Below are positions 1 to 12,104 of a stretch of 64,000 bases of DNA, one piece after another; within the stretch, counting starts at the first letter, position 1, and each line of letters begins with the position of its first letter. The stretch covers positions 212,501 through 276,500 of the forward strand of contig CAUJNA010003299.1 of NCBI GenBank assembly GCA_963377175.1, written 5' to 3'. The position numbers and the translations under genes were made by a program. Under the pieces are notes generated by a model. It was not told the origin of the DNA. It did no database searches and worked only from the letters and a program-made list of their open reading frames with translations. This DNA comes from Effrenium voratum (lineage: Eukaryota; Sar; Dinophyceae; Suessiales; Symbiodiniaceae).

Positions 1-1279
1 TGGACTGATTCAACTTGGGACCTATGCCACTGACCATGTTAAGACTGAGCAATGCTCGCATTTTAGCAAACTCTTGCCCGGAATTTGTACACCAGTAACC
101 CCCCAGCCTTGCTTCTTTAGCTGCTTCGGCTCAGGAATTTCTACAGCGACCGCCAGACGCTGGCTGACCCCTTTCAAAAATTATCTTGGGGATATTTAGG
201 TGTCAGTCCTGAGATTAGCCCTTTTGTGTTGTGTTTAAAAGGAAACCCAAAAGAAAACATACGCGCCTATATTATGTTCTTTCTCCGCAACTATAGGGTT
301 TCCAACTGCAGCAGAACCAGCGGGTAGGGTCTGGCAAAGGTGAGACTACTTCAGCGGTAAGAGCACTGCTCATCTTCAATGGCAACTGTCTTCTGGCAAA
401 GAGAATCGAACCCACCCTCAACCAAGAACCCCCAAGCCATACCCAGGGACATATGTCAACTCAACGCCGAAGTAACCTATGTAGGTGTTATATTCTTGCT
501 CCCTTGGAAGAACCTGTTTTGAACCCAGAAGTTCGGACTTCCCAGACTCAAAAGGGGGGAACCTTGCAGCGCGGAGAGACCGCAAGCCGCCTGAGCTACT
601 CCCATCTGAACCAACCAGCCAAACCAACGAACAAACCGATCAACCAATCCACCAATCAACCAATCCAATAAAATTAAAGCCACAAACAAAACAATGCAAC
701 AAGCCAATGAACAATCCAATCAACAAGCAAAGCGATTCGACGTCTTGAGGCGCTCACGGGTAGCGTAGATAGGGAGCCTCAGGCGACACGGAATTCCAAC
801 AACTTCCAGTCGGAACGCCCGGAAACCTCCCCAGAGGCAAAGTGATGGACCGGCTGAAACGCATTGCCCTATCCCTGTGATACTTGCCCACCTTAGGCAA
901 ATGTAAGCAAGCTACAAGAAGCTGCCAAAATACAACACCCACCCACTGATTGAAGCCGTTGGTGCTGGCAAAAGCCCAATTGGAACGGGCGGGGTACTTT
1001 AGAACCAAATCCGGCATCAAACAGATATATAATGCACTGAACTCATTTCACAACTTGTCTTAAGACACTTCCCTGGGGCCGGAATATACACCCACCTCCA
1101 TAGGCTGGCACCCTCAATAGGGAACAGGGGACTCGGCACTGAACACTTCCCAGCACCGACTTCCCATTGAAAGTTCGACAGCCATGGCACGTCTTTTCTG
1201 CCTCGGAGCCCCTTTTAGGATCTTCTCCCAGGCTTTCTGCATCAGGTCACATCCGCAAAGCCTTGAAGCTTCACTATGT
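1..1279. other. Downstream flank, no supported gene
   Basis: This would be the 3' untranslated region and intergenic DNA if exon 24 is terminal. It contains a CAAN-rich tract (606-735). A tRNA-like string at 350-410 was rejected. No repeat units, RNA gene or convincing coding sequence were found. Confidence 0.6.
606..735 (+). repeat. CAAC/CAAT-rich degenerate simple sequence
   Basis: Repeated words CCAAT, CAACC, ACAAAC and CAATC. Overlapping short open frames are low-complexity shadows. Confidence 0.7.
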
Positions 1280-1495
1280 CTAACTTGGCGTGGGGGTCCT
1301 CCTTCCATTTCCGGAGTTTTCAGGGTTTCCCGCAAGCCCCGGGGAGGAAACCGCCGAAGGGTGCGCTCGGCGCGCGGACTCCGCTTGGATCTGGCTGGGC
1401 TTCCCGCCGATGCGCAGCGCACCGAGGAAGGAAGTCCCGGAGCCCGAGCGTGCGGCACCCCGCGCCGGCGAAGTGAGGCCCAGGTGCAAAAAGTC
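1280..1495 (-). CDS. Repeat protein, probable last exon 24 with C-terminus
   Basis: It starts at GAC (D9) after the acceptor GGCGGAG: DFLH, LGLTSPARGAAR, SGSGTSFLGALR, IGGKPSQIQAES. A tail of about 31 residues follows, losing the repeat pattern, to a TAG at 1280-1282. The fading register and the lack of further repeat units to the left suggest this is the natural C-terminus. An internal donor (for example GT near 1428) leading to an unseen exon cannot be excluded. Confidence 0.55.
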   Translation of the reverse strand, partial: DFLHLGLTSPARGAARSGSGTSFLGALRIGGKPSQIQAESARRAHPSAVSSPGLAGNPENSGNGRRTPTPS

Positions 1496-1718
1496 CTCCG
1501 CCGACGTCGAATCGGAATCGATCGGAATCAAAATGTGTGCGTCCACCCGGAGGTTCAAGCCCCAAGACCCCAAGACGATCTTGCTGGATCAACCCCCATT
1601 CCAAATTTCATGGACCCCTCGCCAAGAAGACTAGCTTGCTGTCTGAATGCAACTGTCGTCTTCCCATTCAGATCAATAACAAGTTGTCTGTTGGACAACC
1701 TTACCTCACCTGACATCT

Positions 1719-1793
1719 ATCCCTGGATAAGCCCAGCATAAGCCCTTCAGGCCTTATTGAGGGGTTAATAAGGGATATAGCCCTTTTTCCCCA
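1719..1793 (+). repeat. Dispersed repeat family R1, plus copy
   Basis: ATCCCTGGATAAGCCC, ATAAGCCCTTCAGGCC and TTAATAAGGGATA match the complement of 12181-12262. Confidence 0.65.
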
Positions 1794-2546
1794 TAGCTGC
1801 CCTGTACTGTCCGTGGAAGACTGGTCGACCCAATGTAGATGACGAAACTCCTTTTTGGTATATCAAAAAAATGATGGTTCTATCAGCCCCGTTGTTTTGA
1901 TGGTGGTTTGAACCACAAAAGCCAGGGCACCTGGAACGAACTCTCGAAAAGACCCCAAAAAGCGCCCTGAAGTCTTCTAAGTCGTGGGTTTTGAACCTGC
2001 CATTGGTCGCGAGCTTCTACCCCCCAAAATACTACCCCAGAGAAACAAATGTATGCATCCACTACGCCACAAAAAAACATAAAAATGGAAACATCTGTGA
2101 CGCCAATGTGGGCCATTCCCGTGCCATGTCACTTTGAAGGGGGGATAAGAGAGAAAGTGGCTCTAAAGGGACTCAGCCGTGCGGTCAAAATGGTGCGGCA
2201 AACCCTCTATAAAACATGGGTACGTTCTAGAGAGTCCTCTTGGGCGACAGAGGCGGACGGTGCATCGACGATGTGCAATGTTAAACTTCATGTTTCAATG
2301 TTCACAGAAAACAAGGAAGCCGCCGCCAGCATCCGGGGCCCAACCGCTGCCTGTTGGACAGTATAATTTCTCGATTTGGGACATCTTGGTTGACGTTGGA
2401 AGGGGAGCACAATTTAAATTTTAGCAGCTAAGTGGGGATTTGCCACTAAACCACAATAAGCAAACATGTAAAATGTTTCCCAACAACAACCATGACATGG
2501 GAAACCTTTAGGCAGCTTGGGACCCGGGTGCCGGCGGTACCCAGAC

Positions 2547-2624
2547 TCTCCATGACCCTCAAAAACTGGGGTCATTGCCCAAGATTAAGGGGTCATGACC
2601 CCTTCTTTCTATGGGTCATGGAGA
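2547..2624. mobile_element. Small TIR element, copy 1 (78 bp)
   Basis: The ends TCTCCATGACCC and GGGTCATGGAGA are perfect 12-bp inverted repeats. An internal palindrome, AGGGGTCATGACCCCT, lies between. It is related to 30410-30492. The size and lack of coding sequence fit a MITE. Confidence 0.72.
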
Positions 2625-3053
2625 CTCTAAGTAAGTGTTTCTTTCATCGGATACAATTTTCGCTCGTTGACTCATTTTACCCCCGGCTCGCCATAAACCA
2701 GGCAGAGAGCTTGCCGAGGACGTGGCTGTGTAGTACATATGGGAGCTCCCGCCAAACTAGACGGAAGCGTAGTCGTCATTGTGGTTTCCCTTCAAACACC
2801 GACCTGAAATGGGCAACACACACGCCCACATTGATCTGCAAATAGGCTGCTCAGGGCGTGGTTGGAAAGGGGTGTTCCTCAAGGCCCCTTAAAATCTGCA
2901 AGTTGTTGGCTTCCTTTTGAGCTCCCTGCAAATGGAGGTCCTCTGTTTGGGTGCATGAAGGAAATGGATGGTCTTCCTGCTTCCCACTTAAAAACCCCCC
3001 AAGCCCCAGGAAGCCCCTGAAAAAGCAAACCACGCCCCCTTTTTTTCCCGGTC

Positions 3054-3102
3054 CAACGCAGGCATCAGCAGCTCTGGGCACGCGCAGGTTCTCGCCGATA
3101 GC
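3054..3102 (-). CDS. Repeat protein, micro-exon 23
   Basis: A 49-nt exon, the shortest: G completing Ser-4, LSARTCAC and PELLMPAL. The acceptor is TTTTGAG. The donor is GA (GACCGG), phase 0 at position 8. The next exon starts with D9, giving LMPAL then DFLH. GAC occurs at both junction sides, so the exact cut is ambiguous by up to three bases. Confidence 0.65.
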
Positions 3103-3197
3103 CTCAAAATCGGCGAGTTCCGAGGCGAGGGACTTCTAGGTCCTCCAGTTAAGAGGTTAGAATAAGGGTACACCATGTTTTATCATAGGAAGTCTAC

Positions 3198-3267
3198 TTT
3201 AGTAGGGGAACCCTCCCCAAATAAAGGGTAAAGTCTATTTCAGTAATTTTAGTAGGGGAACCCTCCC
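3198..3267 (+). repeat. 20-bp direct repeat pair
   Basis: TTTAGTAGGGGAACCCTCCC occurs at 3198-3217 and 3248-3267, identical, start-to-start 50 bp. Confidence 0.9.
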
Positions 3268-3807
3268 ATAAAAAAGGGGAGAGAAGGGACCTAGACTTGC
3301 AACCTGTGTGACCCGAACATGGCAAAAAGCGACCCATAATGGAGACCACCTGAGCCCAGGTGGTATCCCCAACATTTCCGGAACCTGGAACCCTCCAAAA
3401 CCCTGCCCGAAAGCTGCCCCAAACCACCCGAGAGCCTATCTGGGCAAAAACCTTAGCTTTCAGTTGTTGGGGAAAAGACTTTAAACAAATCAAACCACAA
3501 TGTAATCTAAGACTGGCAAAGATTAACCTGCTTCGCCCTTTAATTTTCAGCTCACTACCCTTTTCATTTCAGGTTTGTACCCCATAGGTACTTCGGCTCC
3601 GGGAAGCTCCGGGCAAGCGGGGGGCCAGACCAAAAACACCGCCCTTCCACGGATCAAAGGCCTGTCTCTCCCGGACGGGGGACCACCCAAATGATGGACT
3701 TCGTTTTGGTTTGACTTCAAGCCAACCGGAAACAAACAGAGAAAAAACACTCTACCCCGGACAAATCGTACAAACGCAACGCAACACAAAGGACAACACA
3801 ACTCGCG

Positions 3808-4062
3808 CACACACACACACACAGTCGCGCACACACACACACATCTACACCCACGCCCACACCCACATCGACACCCACACGCGCACGCGCGCCTGCTCGG
3901 CCGCACGCACACGCGCCCGCTCGCAGCTCGTCCGCCCGCCCGCCCGCCCGCACGACACGCATGCAAACACGCACACGCCCGCACGCCCGCCCGCGCACGC
4001 ACGCACTCACACACCCGCCCACATGCGAGCGCGCACACACACACACACACACACACACTCTC
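3808..4062 (+). repeat. CA/CG alternating purine-pyrimidine tract
   Basis: (CA)n runs at both ends and CGCACGC / CCCGC words between. Long alternating purine-pyrimidine sequence of this kind can adopt Z-DNA. All overlapping translations are Arg/His/Thr or Cys/Val low-complexity shadows. Confidence 0.85.
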
Positions 4063-4136
4063 ACGTTCCAGCCAACTATCAAACTGACCGTACAGCCCAC
4101 TAGAAGCCCATCCTGCTTTGACCTTGGCCGAGCGGC

Positions 4137-4192
4137 GAAGAGCCCAAATGCAAAAGGTCCAGCGCGAGCAACGGCGACTCAGAACGACTGGC
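4137..4192 (-). CDS. Repeat protein, micro-exon 22
   Basis: A 56-nt exon: ASR, SESPLLALDLLH, LGS and two bases of Ser-4. The acceptor is CGCCAG and the donor GC (TC then GCCGCT). Exon 23 continues with G and LSARTCAC, restoring the unit. A GT site 13 nt further on is an alternative donor but does not fit exon 23. Confidence 0.7.
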
Positions 4193-5553
4193 CTGGCGAC
4201 TGAGTAGGTGCAGCAGGAACATTCGCAGGGTCATGACGCCCCTTAAAGAAAACACACGGGCGAACCCCGGCCCTTAGAAGGTCCTGCAAATGACCATTGA
4301 CAAAAAAAGAAGAAAAAAACGAAACACGTTCTTGACCCCGAGAATACGGCGGTTTAACATTGTGACAGCAGGACCCGCCAAAAGGGCAGCCCCAATCCCA
4401 ATGGAACCATTTGAGCGTCTGCGCGATGCCAGTTACCCATAGTAGACCGCATATCCGCACGTGATAGGGCCTGATAAGCTTCAAATGACCTTCTGGGTGG
4501 GTTTCCGCCATGGGTCCCTGGATAACGATAGGACCACATCATGACCTGGCCGATTAGATGCGTCATATCTAGCTACCTGAATGTGGGTTTGGAGATGGGG
4601 TTTGCCTCAAAAATAGTGGAACCCCAAAATGGCCTCTGTTTTCCTCTACCCTTTCAACGACAAACGGTATCAACGCCCTGACCTCCCGCCCTTTCTCTGG
4701 GCGGAAAGCTCATCCAGCCATCCAAAGATTGGACGAGGCTGAGGGCTCCATAAAACGAACCCACGTCTGATTTTTTGTTTTTTCTCGGAAACCCATGAAC
4801 ATCTTCAGGGTGCATTTCGCCGATTCTCACCTCTTCAAAATCCTTTGATGTAAGACGCAACCTTGCGGCGAAGCTCGTTGAAGAAACCACGTCCATGTGG
4901 AACAACATGAAACAACAATCTGTCGCCAACCACACCTTCAAATGGCAATCGCATGTTTACCATATCTGCAAATTGTATGCGCACATTTGGGCAAATTATA
5001 CTCCACGCACTGGAAATCAGGAACCCTTTTCTGAATATACTTCAGGGACCTTCATCACGGAGCTCATCTTTCCTTCACCAATCGGTGAGCTCGCTATTTG
5101 AGGGGATGTCTGCTCCGTGATTCATGGGCAAATCAGAATGTCAACTTTGGATTCATCCAGAGGACTGTAGTAATCAGGGGTTCCCTTTTAGTGACAGGTT
5201 CAATCATGTTTTGTGGGTTTCTCCTTTTCTTCGGATTAATCCGAAGTCGAGGGTTTCATTACCTCAGAGACCAAGGGAGCCCTATGACAGGCCCAATCCT
5301 GAGGGAGTCTCGAGCCCATGTACCTCCAAAATTGAAAGATGGCCTGCGTCTGCAACCTGCTTGAGCTAAGTTCAGGGCTATTCCTGTTCTTTTTCAGGGT
5401 TTTACAACAATTGCCCTAAGGCTCCCGCTGATTTTTGGGTCCTCAAGATGGGTTGTTTTCAAGGGCCCCTGAGGGTTCTTCGTTGGAGGGCCCCGGGGCC
5501 TGCATTGGAGGGGTCATGAGCCTTAGGGTGGCAGGAGTTTAGAGTCCAATCGC
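4193..5553 (-). other. Intron 21 (GC-AG, 1361 nt)
   Basis: The donor is GC and the acceptor CGCCAG. A weak repeat-like string near 4875-4900 (SSTSFAAR) is not in register. Otherwise nothing is recognised. Confidence 0.55.
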
Positions 5554-5634
5554 CTGCAAGGCCGAGAAGGAGAAGCCCAGCTGCACGAAATTCCGCAAGG
5601 AAGGAAAGGAGTCCATGTGCAAAAAGTCCAGCAC
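5554..5634 (-). CDS. Repeat protein, micro-exon 21
   Basis: An 81-nt exon: VLDFLH, MDSFPSLRNFVQ and LGFSFSALQ. The acceptor is CGAACTGAG. The donor is GC after TTGCAG, phase 0 at position 9. Exon 22 supplies A-S-R to finish the unit. Confidence 0.75.
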
Positions 5635-5961
5635 CTCAGTTCGGTCATGGTCATTGCGGGCGGAAAGGAGGGCTGCTACCCCCCCCCCCCACCAACGAAC
5701 CCTGATTGTTGAAGGGCAAAACCTCTCGTTTTGCAGGCGACCCCAAATACGACAAGGGATGATCGACGTTGCAAAAACGACTTGGCTTGGGACCGGGCTC
5801 CGAAAGATCTGCAAGCCACTCATCAACTTGACCTCTGGAACTCAAAAGGTGCTGGTACTGTTTTCAACCCGGCTGGTGTGACTGTGGTGTGCCGTTAGCA
5901 AAGTAGGCAACGAGCAATCCGGCTCATCAACTCACACCTCTACAAGTTGCATCCGAGTAGC
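5635..5961 (-). other. Intron 20 (GC-AG, 327 nt)
   Basis: This is the shortest intron. The donor is GC and the acceptor CGAACTGAG. A poly-C run (plus strand, 5681-5691) lies inside. No gene was recognised. Confidence 0.65.
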
Positions 5962-8900
5962 TGGCAGCGCCGGGTCCAATCTAACCATGCTGTGGGGCAA
6001 GAAGGGCGGGTCGAACTGCGCGTGCTCCGGCGCCAGCAGCGGCGCTCCGGCGCGGTGCACGCCACACAGCGCCGGCGGTGCATCTGGGCGACTGGAGCTG
6101 CGGGGGGGCGAGGAGGGCACAGGGCGCGTGTGGCTCGGCGCGGGCGAGGGAAGGCCCGGCCGCACCGAGCTGCGAATCAACGTGGAGAGCCCCGGTAGGG
6201 CTGCGTCCGGCAAGGGTAGCAAAAGGCCGGGGCGGGCACCACTGGGGGCAGGGAGCGCGAAACCCAAGCGAGCGAAGGAACGCACCAAGATAGACGGGTC
6301 TGAATGCAAAAGGTCCAGCACAGCTGGGGCAAAGCCCGATTGAGCACAGCTGCGTGACGAAGGCGGCACCTCCAGTTGTGAGTAGCTGATGACAGGAAGA
6401 GAGGACACGGAGCCAGCACAGGCCATGCCGAAGGGCAAAGCTGCAGAGCCGATGCAGGTGCAGCTTCTCGCCAGCAGCGGCAAGCCCAGATGCAGGAGGT
6501 CGAGTGTGGACAACACGGGCCCAGGCTGAGCAAGTGACCTGGCCGGCAAAAGGGGCCCCGTGTGCACCATGTCCAAGGCCAAAGCCTGCGAGTCAGGGCG
6601 AACGAAGGATCTGACGGGCAGCACTGGGTCCAGGTGTGTGGCCTCCAAGACGGACGGAGAGGAGATGAAGCCCAGGCGGCTTGCACCAAAGACTGACAGC
6701 CCCAAGCCCAGCCGAGCGAGGGACCGCGCGGACGGGAGGAAGCCAGGGCGCAGGAAATCCAGCGCCGGAACCGCCGAGCCGAAGCGGCCGATGGAGCGCG
6801 GAGGCAGCGGAAGGCCCAAAGTCACATCTTCCAGCACCGGCAGAAAGAAGACAAAGCCCATCCGGGCCATGCCTAACATCGGAGGCAACAAGCCCAAGCG
6901 AGCGAAGTTGTGTGCGGACGAGATGGGTCCCAAGCTCAAGAAGTCCAGCAGTGGCAACAACAAGCCGAGCCTGCTGGTGCTGCGAACCGGCAAGAAAGCG
7001 CCACAGGCAGCGAGGTCAAATGCTGAGAGCTGCGAGTCCGATCTGGCCAGGGTAAAGACCGAGGCAGCAAAGCCTGGCCTGGCTGGCTCCCTTGGTGACA
7101 AGGACAGGCCCAGAACGCTGAGGTCAAACGCTGGAACGGCCGGGCCCAAGTGCACGGTGCTGCGAGGAAGCGCTGCAAACCCCAGCCAGGCAGAGGCGGT
7201 AACCGACATGGAGGACACGAGGCCCACGCGGCCCAGCCCGGAGGGGGACAGCAAAGGCCCGACTTGGGCGTAGCCTCGGGGCAAAAGCGGACTGCCGGGT
7301 CCCAAATGATCCAGCGCCGACGTCGTGAAGCCGGGCCGCGCGGAGCTTCTCAGTGGCAAAGTGGGGCCCAGCATAGCGGCGTCCGGAACCAAAGGTGCCG
7401 GGCCCAGGCGCATGCCGCCGCAAGCAGGGGAGGATGGCTCGAGGCAGCTGAAGCTCCGCGGTAGCAAGGCCGGGCCGGGCTCACCAAGGTCCGAAGCAGC
7501 CGACGGAGGTCCCAGACGGCCCAGGCTGCGCGATGGCGAGGCTGGGCCGAGGTGCACGAAGTCAGCTGCCGGCAGAGAGGACACGAAGCCCAAACGGGAC
7601 AGGCCCAAGGGGAGCAGCAGCGGTCCCGGGCGCACGTGACTCCTCACAGGCAGCGACAGCTCCAGGCGAAGAAAGTCCAACACCGAGGCCGCGGAGATGA
7701 GGCGAGCAGAACTCCGCAAAAGCAGCGACAAGCCCGAATTCACCGTGCTGATGGCTGGTAGCGGGGAGAGGGAGCCAAATCTGCCCAAGCCCAACAACAA
7801 CATGTGGAAATCAGAGCGACTGAGGCTCCTGACAGGGATGGAAATGCCCAAGTGGAGGAGGTCAAGCGCAACTGTCGCGAGTTCAACGTGAGCAAAGGAC
7901 CGCAGCAATGAGGAAGACCCTAGCTGCACAAAGTCCGACACTGGAGTGATCAGCTCAGGCCACGCTTGCCCGAAGGCCGATATGGCAAAGCCTGTTTGAA
8001 GACTGCTCCTCGACGGCATGAAGCTGCCCATGTGCAAAAAGTCGGGCACCAACGTTGCGGGCTCCGAACAGCTAATAGCTCGCACGAACAACACGGGCCC
8101 CATGGTGGTGCAGTCGATGGCCGGCAGCGGGGACACGAAACCAGGACGGCCCAAGCCAGTCAAAAGTGCCGTCGCTCCTAGGTGGCAATGGTTTCGCGGG
8201 GAAGTGATCGGGTCCAAGCGCAGGTGGTCCAGGGCAAAAGGTGCAGAGTCAGTTTGGGAAATGCTGCGCAGGGGCGGAGCCGGGCCGAAACGTGTGAAAT
8301 CGGCCACCGGCAGAGGGGACACCAAACCCAAACGAGCCATACCAAGCAAAGGCGCTGCGGAGTCTGCGCGAGCATGTGCACGCGAAGACGAAGTAGAGCC
8401 CGATCTCAAGAGGTCTGGGATGGACGTTGCAGGGCCCATACGGGAACGGCTCCTGACTGGTGGTATGGATTCAAGTCGCAAATAGTCCGGGATAAACAAA
8501 GCAAGGCCGCAACGCGCAAAGCTGCGAGCCAACAAGAGGGAACCGAGGATCGCGGTGTCAGCAATGGGCAGAGGGAAGCAGAGTCCGAGGCGCATCAAGC
8601 CCAGAGCAAACATGAGAAGGCCAAAGCGCGCAAGATCTTGTGTGGACATAGAGGGCCCAAGGTGCGAGAGGTCCAGCAATGACATGAACAGGTCAGCTCG
8701 GGTAAGGGACCTTGGTGGCAAGGCTAGGCCAAGATTCACACGGTCCAACAAGAGCATCGGCGCTTCCAGCTTGGTGTGCGCTGGCGCCGGAAAGGGTGCA
8801 CCTGTGCGCGCCAGTGATCGAGCAGACAGCGAAGAGCCGAGACGTAGGAGGTCCAAGGTCAACGCCGAGGGGTCGAACCGACCAAAGGACCGTGCGAGCA

Positions 8901-11601
8901 GCGAGGGCCCCGAGTGGGCGCAGTCCGCCACCGGCAGCAAGGACACAAATCCGGAGCGGTTCAGGCCAAGTGCGGGTAGGAAAGGGCCAAGGCGACTGTG
9001 GCTGCGGAGCGGAGGCGTGGGGCCAGGATGAAGGAAGTCCAACACGGAAGATGCAAGGCCAAGACAAGCCATGGATCTCAGAGGCGGGGATGCGTTGATG
9101 CACGCCAGCTCCAGCACCGAGACGCACAAGTCCATGCAACCGAAACTATGAAGCAAAAGTGGAAGGCCGGGGAAAACAAAGTCCGAAATAGGCATCACAG
9201 GCCCAGGTTGTGCCAAGCTTCGGATCGAGGGAGAAGAGCCGGGTGATGCACACTCAATCGCTGGTGGCAAGGACACCAGGCCAGCACAGGCCATGCCAAA
9301 AATGGACAGGCCTGATCCCGTCCTAGCGCAACTCTGCGCCAACAAGGGCAAGCCCAAGTGCAGGAAGTCCAAGGCAAATACCGCAGGGCCCGGCTGAGAC
9401 ATGCTTCTTGCCAGCAGAAACGCTCCGGCACACATGGAGTCCAGCGAGGGGGGGGATGAGCCGAAGCACGCCACGCCCATGGCCAGAGGCGTCAACCCCC
9501 CGCAGGCAGGGCTGTGAGGCGGCATCAAAGCACCCGACGTTGTGGGATCTGGCGCTGGCAGCATGGAGCCAGGCCGTGCACGTGAGCGCAAAGGAGGCGG
9601 CGGGCCCGTGAGCGCGGAGTCCGGCGGAAGTGGCAAGGGCTCAGAGCGCGACAGGCCACAGGCGGGCGACGGCGTGTCCAAGCACGCGGGATCATGCAAA
9701 GGAATGAAAGAGCCCAGGTGGTTGTAGTCGGGAGCCAACACCGCCGGGCTTAGCCTGGCGAAGCTGCGGAGCGAAAGGGCTGAGCCAAGCACTGCAATCT
9801 CGATGACCGGCATCAAGGACACAAATCCGCAGCGGGACAAGCCCAGCAAGGGCGTCGGCAAGCCCGAGTGAGCGAGACCCCTTGGAAAAAGGCTCGAGTC
9901 GAAATGAATACGGTCCAACACTGAGGCGGCCAAGCTCGAACAAGCGCAGCTGCGCGATGGCAACAGAAAACCCATAAGCGCAAAGTCCAGCGAAGGCGAT
10001 GAAAGACCCAGCTTGCCATAGCCGGAGATCAGCGTCGAAGCATCCAAGCGGCCGAAACATCTGGGGAGCATCGCTAGTTCTGAGTGTGTGGAGTCCAAAG
10101 CGGGTGGGAAAGCCTCCACATTGCCCGTGCCCCACGCAGGCATCGCGGGCCCATAGCGTGCAGCGGTCCTGAGAGGTAGCGAAAAGTCAGGACCTGCACA
10201 TTCGGGCACAAAGGTCGGGGCGTCCAGGCGCAGGAGGCTCTTTGCTGAAGTCGCGAGCTCCATCATGGCGGAGTCCGGAAGTGGTGGGGGTGCTTCAGAG
10301 TGGGTGGGCCGCAAGGTTGAAGGTGCGGAACCAGCATGCCCAAGGGACTGCAGCAACAGGAAGGGGCCCAAATGCAGGAGGTCCAACACGGGCATCGCAA
10401 AGCCTGAGCATGACAAGCTGCGGGCTGAAAGTGAGAAACCCAGCTGGACAAAGTCCAAGGCTACCATGGGCGGCCCAGATCTGGCGGTGTTTGATACCGA
10501 CAACGGCGCATCCGGCCGGGACAAAGACCGCAGCAAGGGCGGCAACCCAATCTTCACGTGGTCCACCGCCGGCACGCAGAAGCCCATCCGCATAAGGCTG
10601 CGCACCAGGATGGATACGCCCAGGTGCAGGAAGTCCGAGACCAGCAGAGCCGAGTTCGAGCAAGAGACGCTGCGGGGCAGCAAAGAGGATCCCAAAGTAA
10701 TGAAATCCAACGGCAGCGTGGTGGAGCCCAGCCAGCACCTTCCGCACACTGACAAAGAGAAGTTAGTGTGACAAGAACTCCTGGCTGACAACAAGGGGCC
10801 CAAGCTCAGGAAGTCCGAAATAGGCATGGTGAATTCCAGACAACTATGTGACCGCACCGATGTCAAGAGGCCGAAGATCGCCCAGTCAGGCGCGAACGGC
10901 ATCGGGCCTATACGTACGCGTCCCAGAACTGAGAGGTTCTCGTTCGCCCAGGCGGTGGAGAAGTATAAATCGTTGGACGTTGAAGGCATGAGGTCCATGC
11001 GTGTGAAGCAGCGCATCGGCAAGGTCAATTCTGAGTGCAAGAAGTCCAGCACCAGCAGCGCGGGCCCAAAGCGTGCGCGGCTGCGTAGCGACGGCAAGGG
11101 GCCCGAGAACACCTTGTCCGGCGCAAGCGGCGACAGGTCCATCTGCAGCCTGCTGGTGGCTGGAAACAACAGCTCCAGGTGAGCAGAGCCTCGGGGAGGC
11201 AAAGGCGAGGCCATGTGCACGGAATCCAAAGTCAGCGGCAACACCCCAAGCCGTGCCGCTTTCAGAGCCGCCAGCATCAAACCAAAGCGGCTGAGGCCCT
11301 GAGGCAGCGCGGGCGCGCCCAGGTGCAAGAAGTCCAACACCGAGGCGGCAAACTCCATTCGCGCGAAGGATCGCAAGGGCGGCGAGGAGTCGGGGAGGGC
11401 AAAATCCGATGAAGGAAGGCTCAAGCCCATGCAGGTTCCGCCCAAGATCAGCGACAAGAGCCCTGGACGCGTGTGGCTGCGCGTGGGCATCAAGGGTCCA
11501 AGCTTCAGGAAGTCCAGAGTCAACAAAAACAGACCCAAACGAAAGTGAGACCGCGGCAACGGCAAGCTGCCCATGTGCAGAAGGTCAGGGGCAGACACCA
11601 C
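5962..11601 (-). CDS. Repeat protein, mega-exon 20
   Basis: This 5640-nt exon holds about 156 units, fully open. It starts at GTG after the acceptor GAACTGAG and ends LDPALP at a GC donor (CCA then GCTACT). Exon 21 completes the unit with VLDFLH. It shows the clearest A-B-A-C-B higher-order order. After class C units it often has a 14-residue unit of the form LGFVSSLPVADFxx. A competing GT site (GTGTGAGT) lies about 26 nt downstream, but using it would break the repeat register. The open frame runs on to a stop at 5932, which I take to be intronic. Confidence 0.85.
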
Positions 11602-12047
11602 CTCAGTTCAAACAGCGGTCACACTGTTTCTGCGGTGCAGTCCAACCCCCCTGCTTGGTTCCGCTTTGGTCCGTACTTGGGGTGGTGTGTTTGGCGGCCA
11701 AGCACTCTTCCGGAATTTCCACTGGGTGGTCTTCAAAGGGCGAAGGCCAAAACAATGGAGCTTGGGTGAATTCCCGGAGTGAATTGCCCCCCATCAGCCC
11801 CAGTGACTGGCCAGTTGACACCCAAAATGGACTAAAGCTGATGGCTGTGGGGAGGCAAAGCTCAGACCCCATCCTGTGTGGGTGTATTGGCGGGCGCATG
11901 AGAACCCAAAACCCTTCTCACAGAACCCCGCGAAATATTATGGTGTTCGCCCCAAAACGCAGGGGTTCCCTCTACTGAGCCTTCAAACCAAGCATGTCTT
12001 TTTTTTGCGCCGTCGCTCCGATCCGATCGGAGATTGCTCCAAGCGGC
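11602..12047 (-). other. Intron 19 (GC-AG, 446 nt)
   Basis: The donor is GC and the acceptor GAACTGAG. No repeat or gene was recognised within it. Confidence 0.65.
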
Positions 12048-12104
12048 CAAATCGGAGCGAGCCGTACTGCGGAGGGGCAGGAAGCTGTCCAAGTGCACAA
12101 GGTC
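12048..12104 (-). CDS. Repeat protein, micro-exon 19
   Basis: A 57-nt exon: DLVH, LDSFLPLRSTAR and SDL. The acceptor is GGACTGAG before GAC. The donor is GC after ..GATTTG. Joining to exon 20 gives SDL then VVSAPDLLH, a full 12-residue unit. Both ends are phase 0. Confidence 0.75.

Larger units (their letters stand above)
1496..3053 (-). other. Intron 23 (GA-AG, 1558 nt)
   Basis: The donor is GA and the acceptor GGCGGAG. It holds the TIR element 2547-2624 and repeat R1 (1719-1793). No gene was recognised. Confidence 0.55.
3103..4136 (-). other. Intron 22 (GC-AG, 1034 nt)
   Basis: The donor is GC and the acceptor TTTTGAG. It contains the CA/CG tract 3808-4062 and the 20-bp direct repeat at 3198-3267. 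No gene was recognised. Confidence 0.55.

Noticed and set aside
340..415. tRNA-like string (TTCAGCGGTAAGAGCACTGC and a GAATCGAACCC block)
   Set aside because: D-arm-like and T-arm-like motifs are on opposite strands and no acceptor or T stem can be paired, so no cloverleaf forms.
3808..4062. Long Cys/Val- and Arg/His-rich frames on both strands
   Set aside because: They are translations of a CA/CG microsatellite. The same applies to frames over 12780-14045, 18886-19257 and 31683-31827.
4860..4900. Minus-strand string SSTSFAAR resembling a class A unit
   Set aside because: It is not in register and no acceptor fits. Exons 21 and 22 already join perfectly without it.
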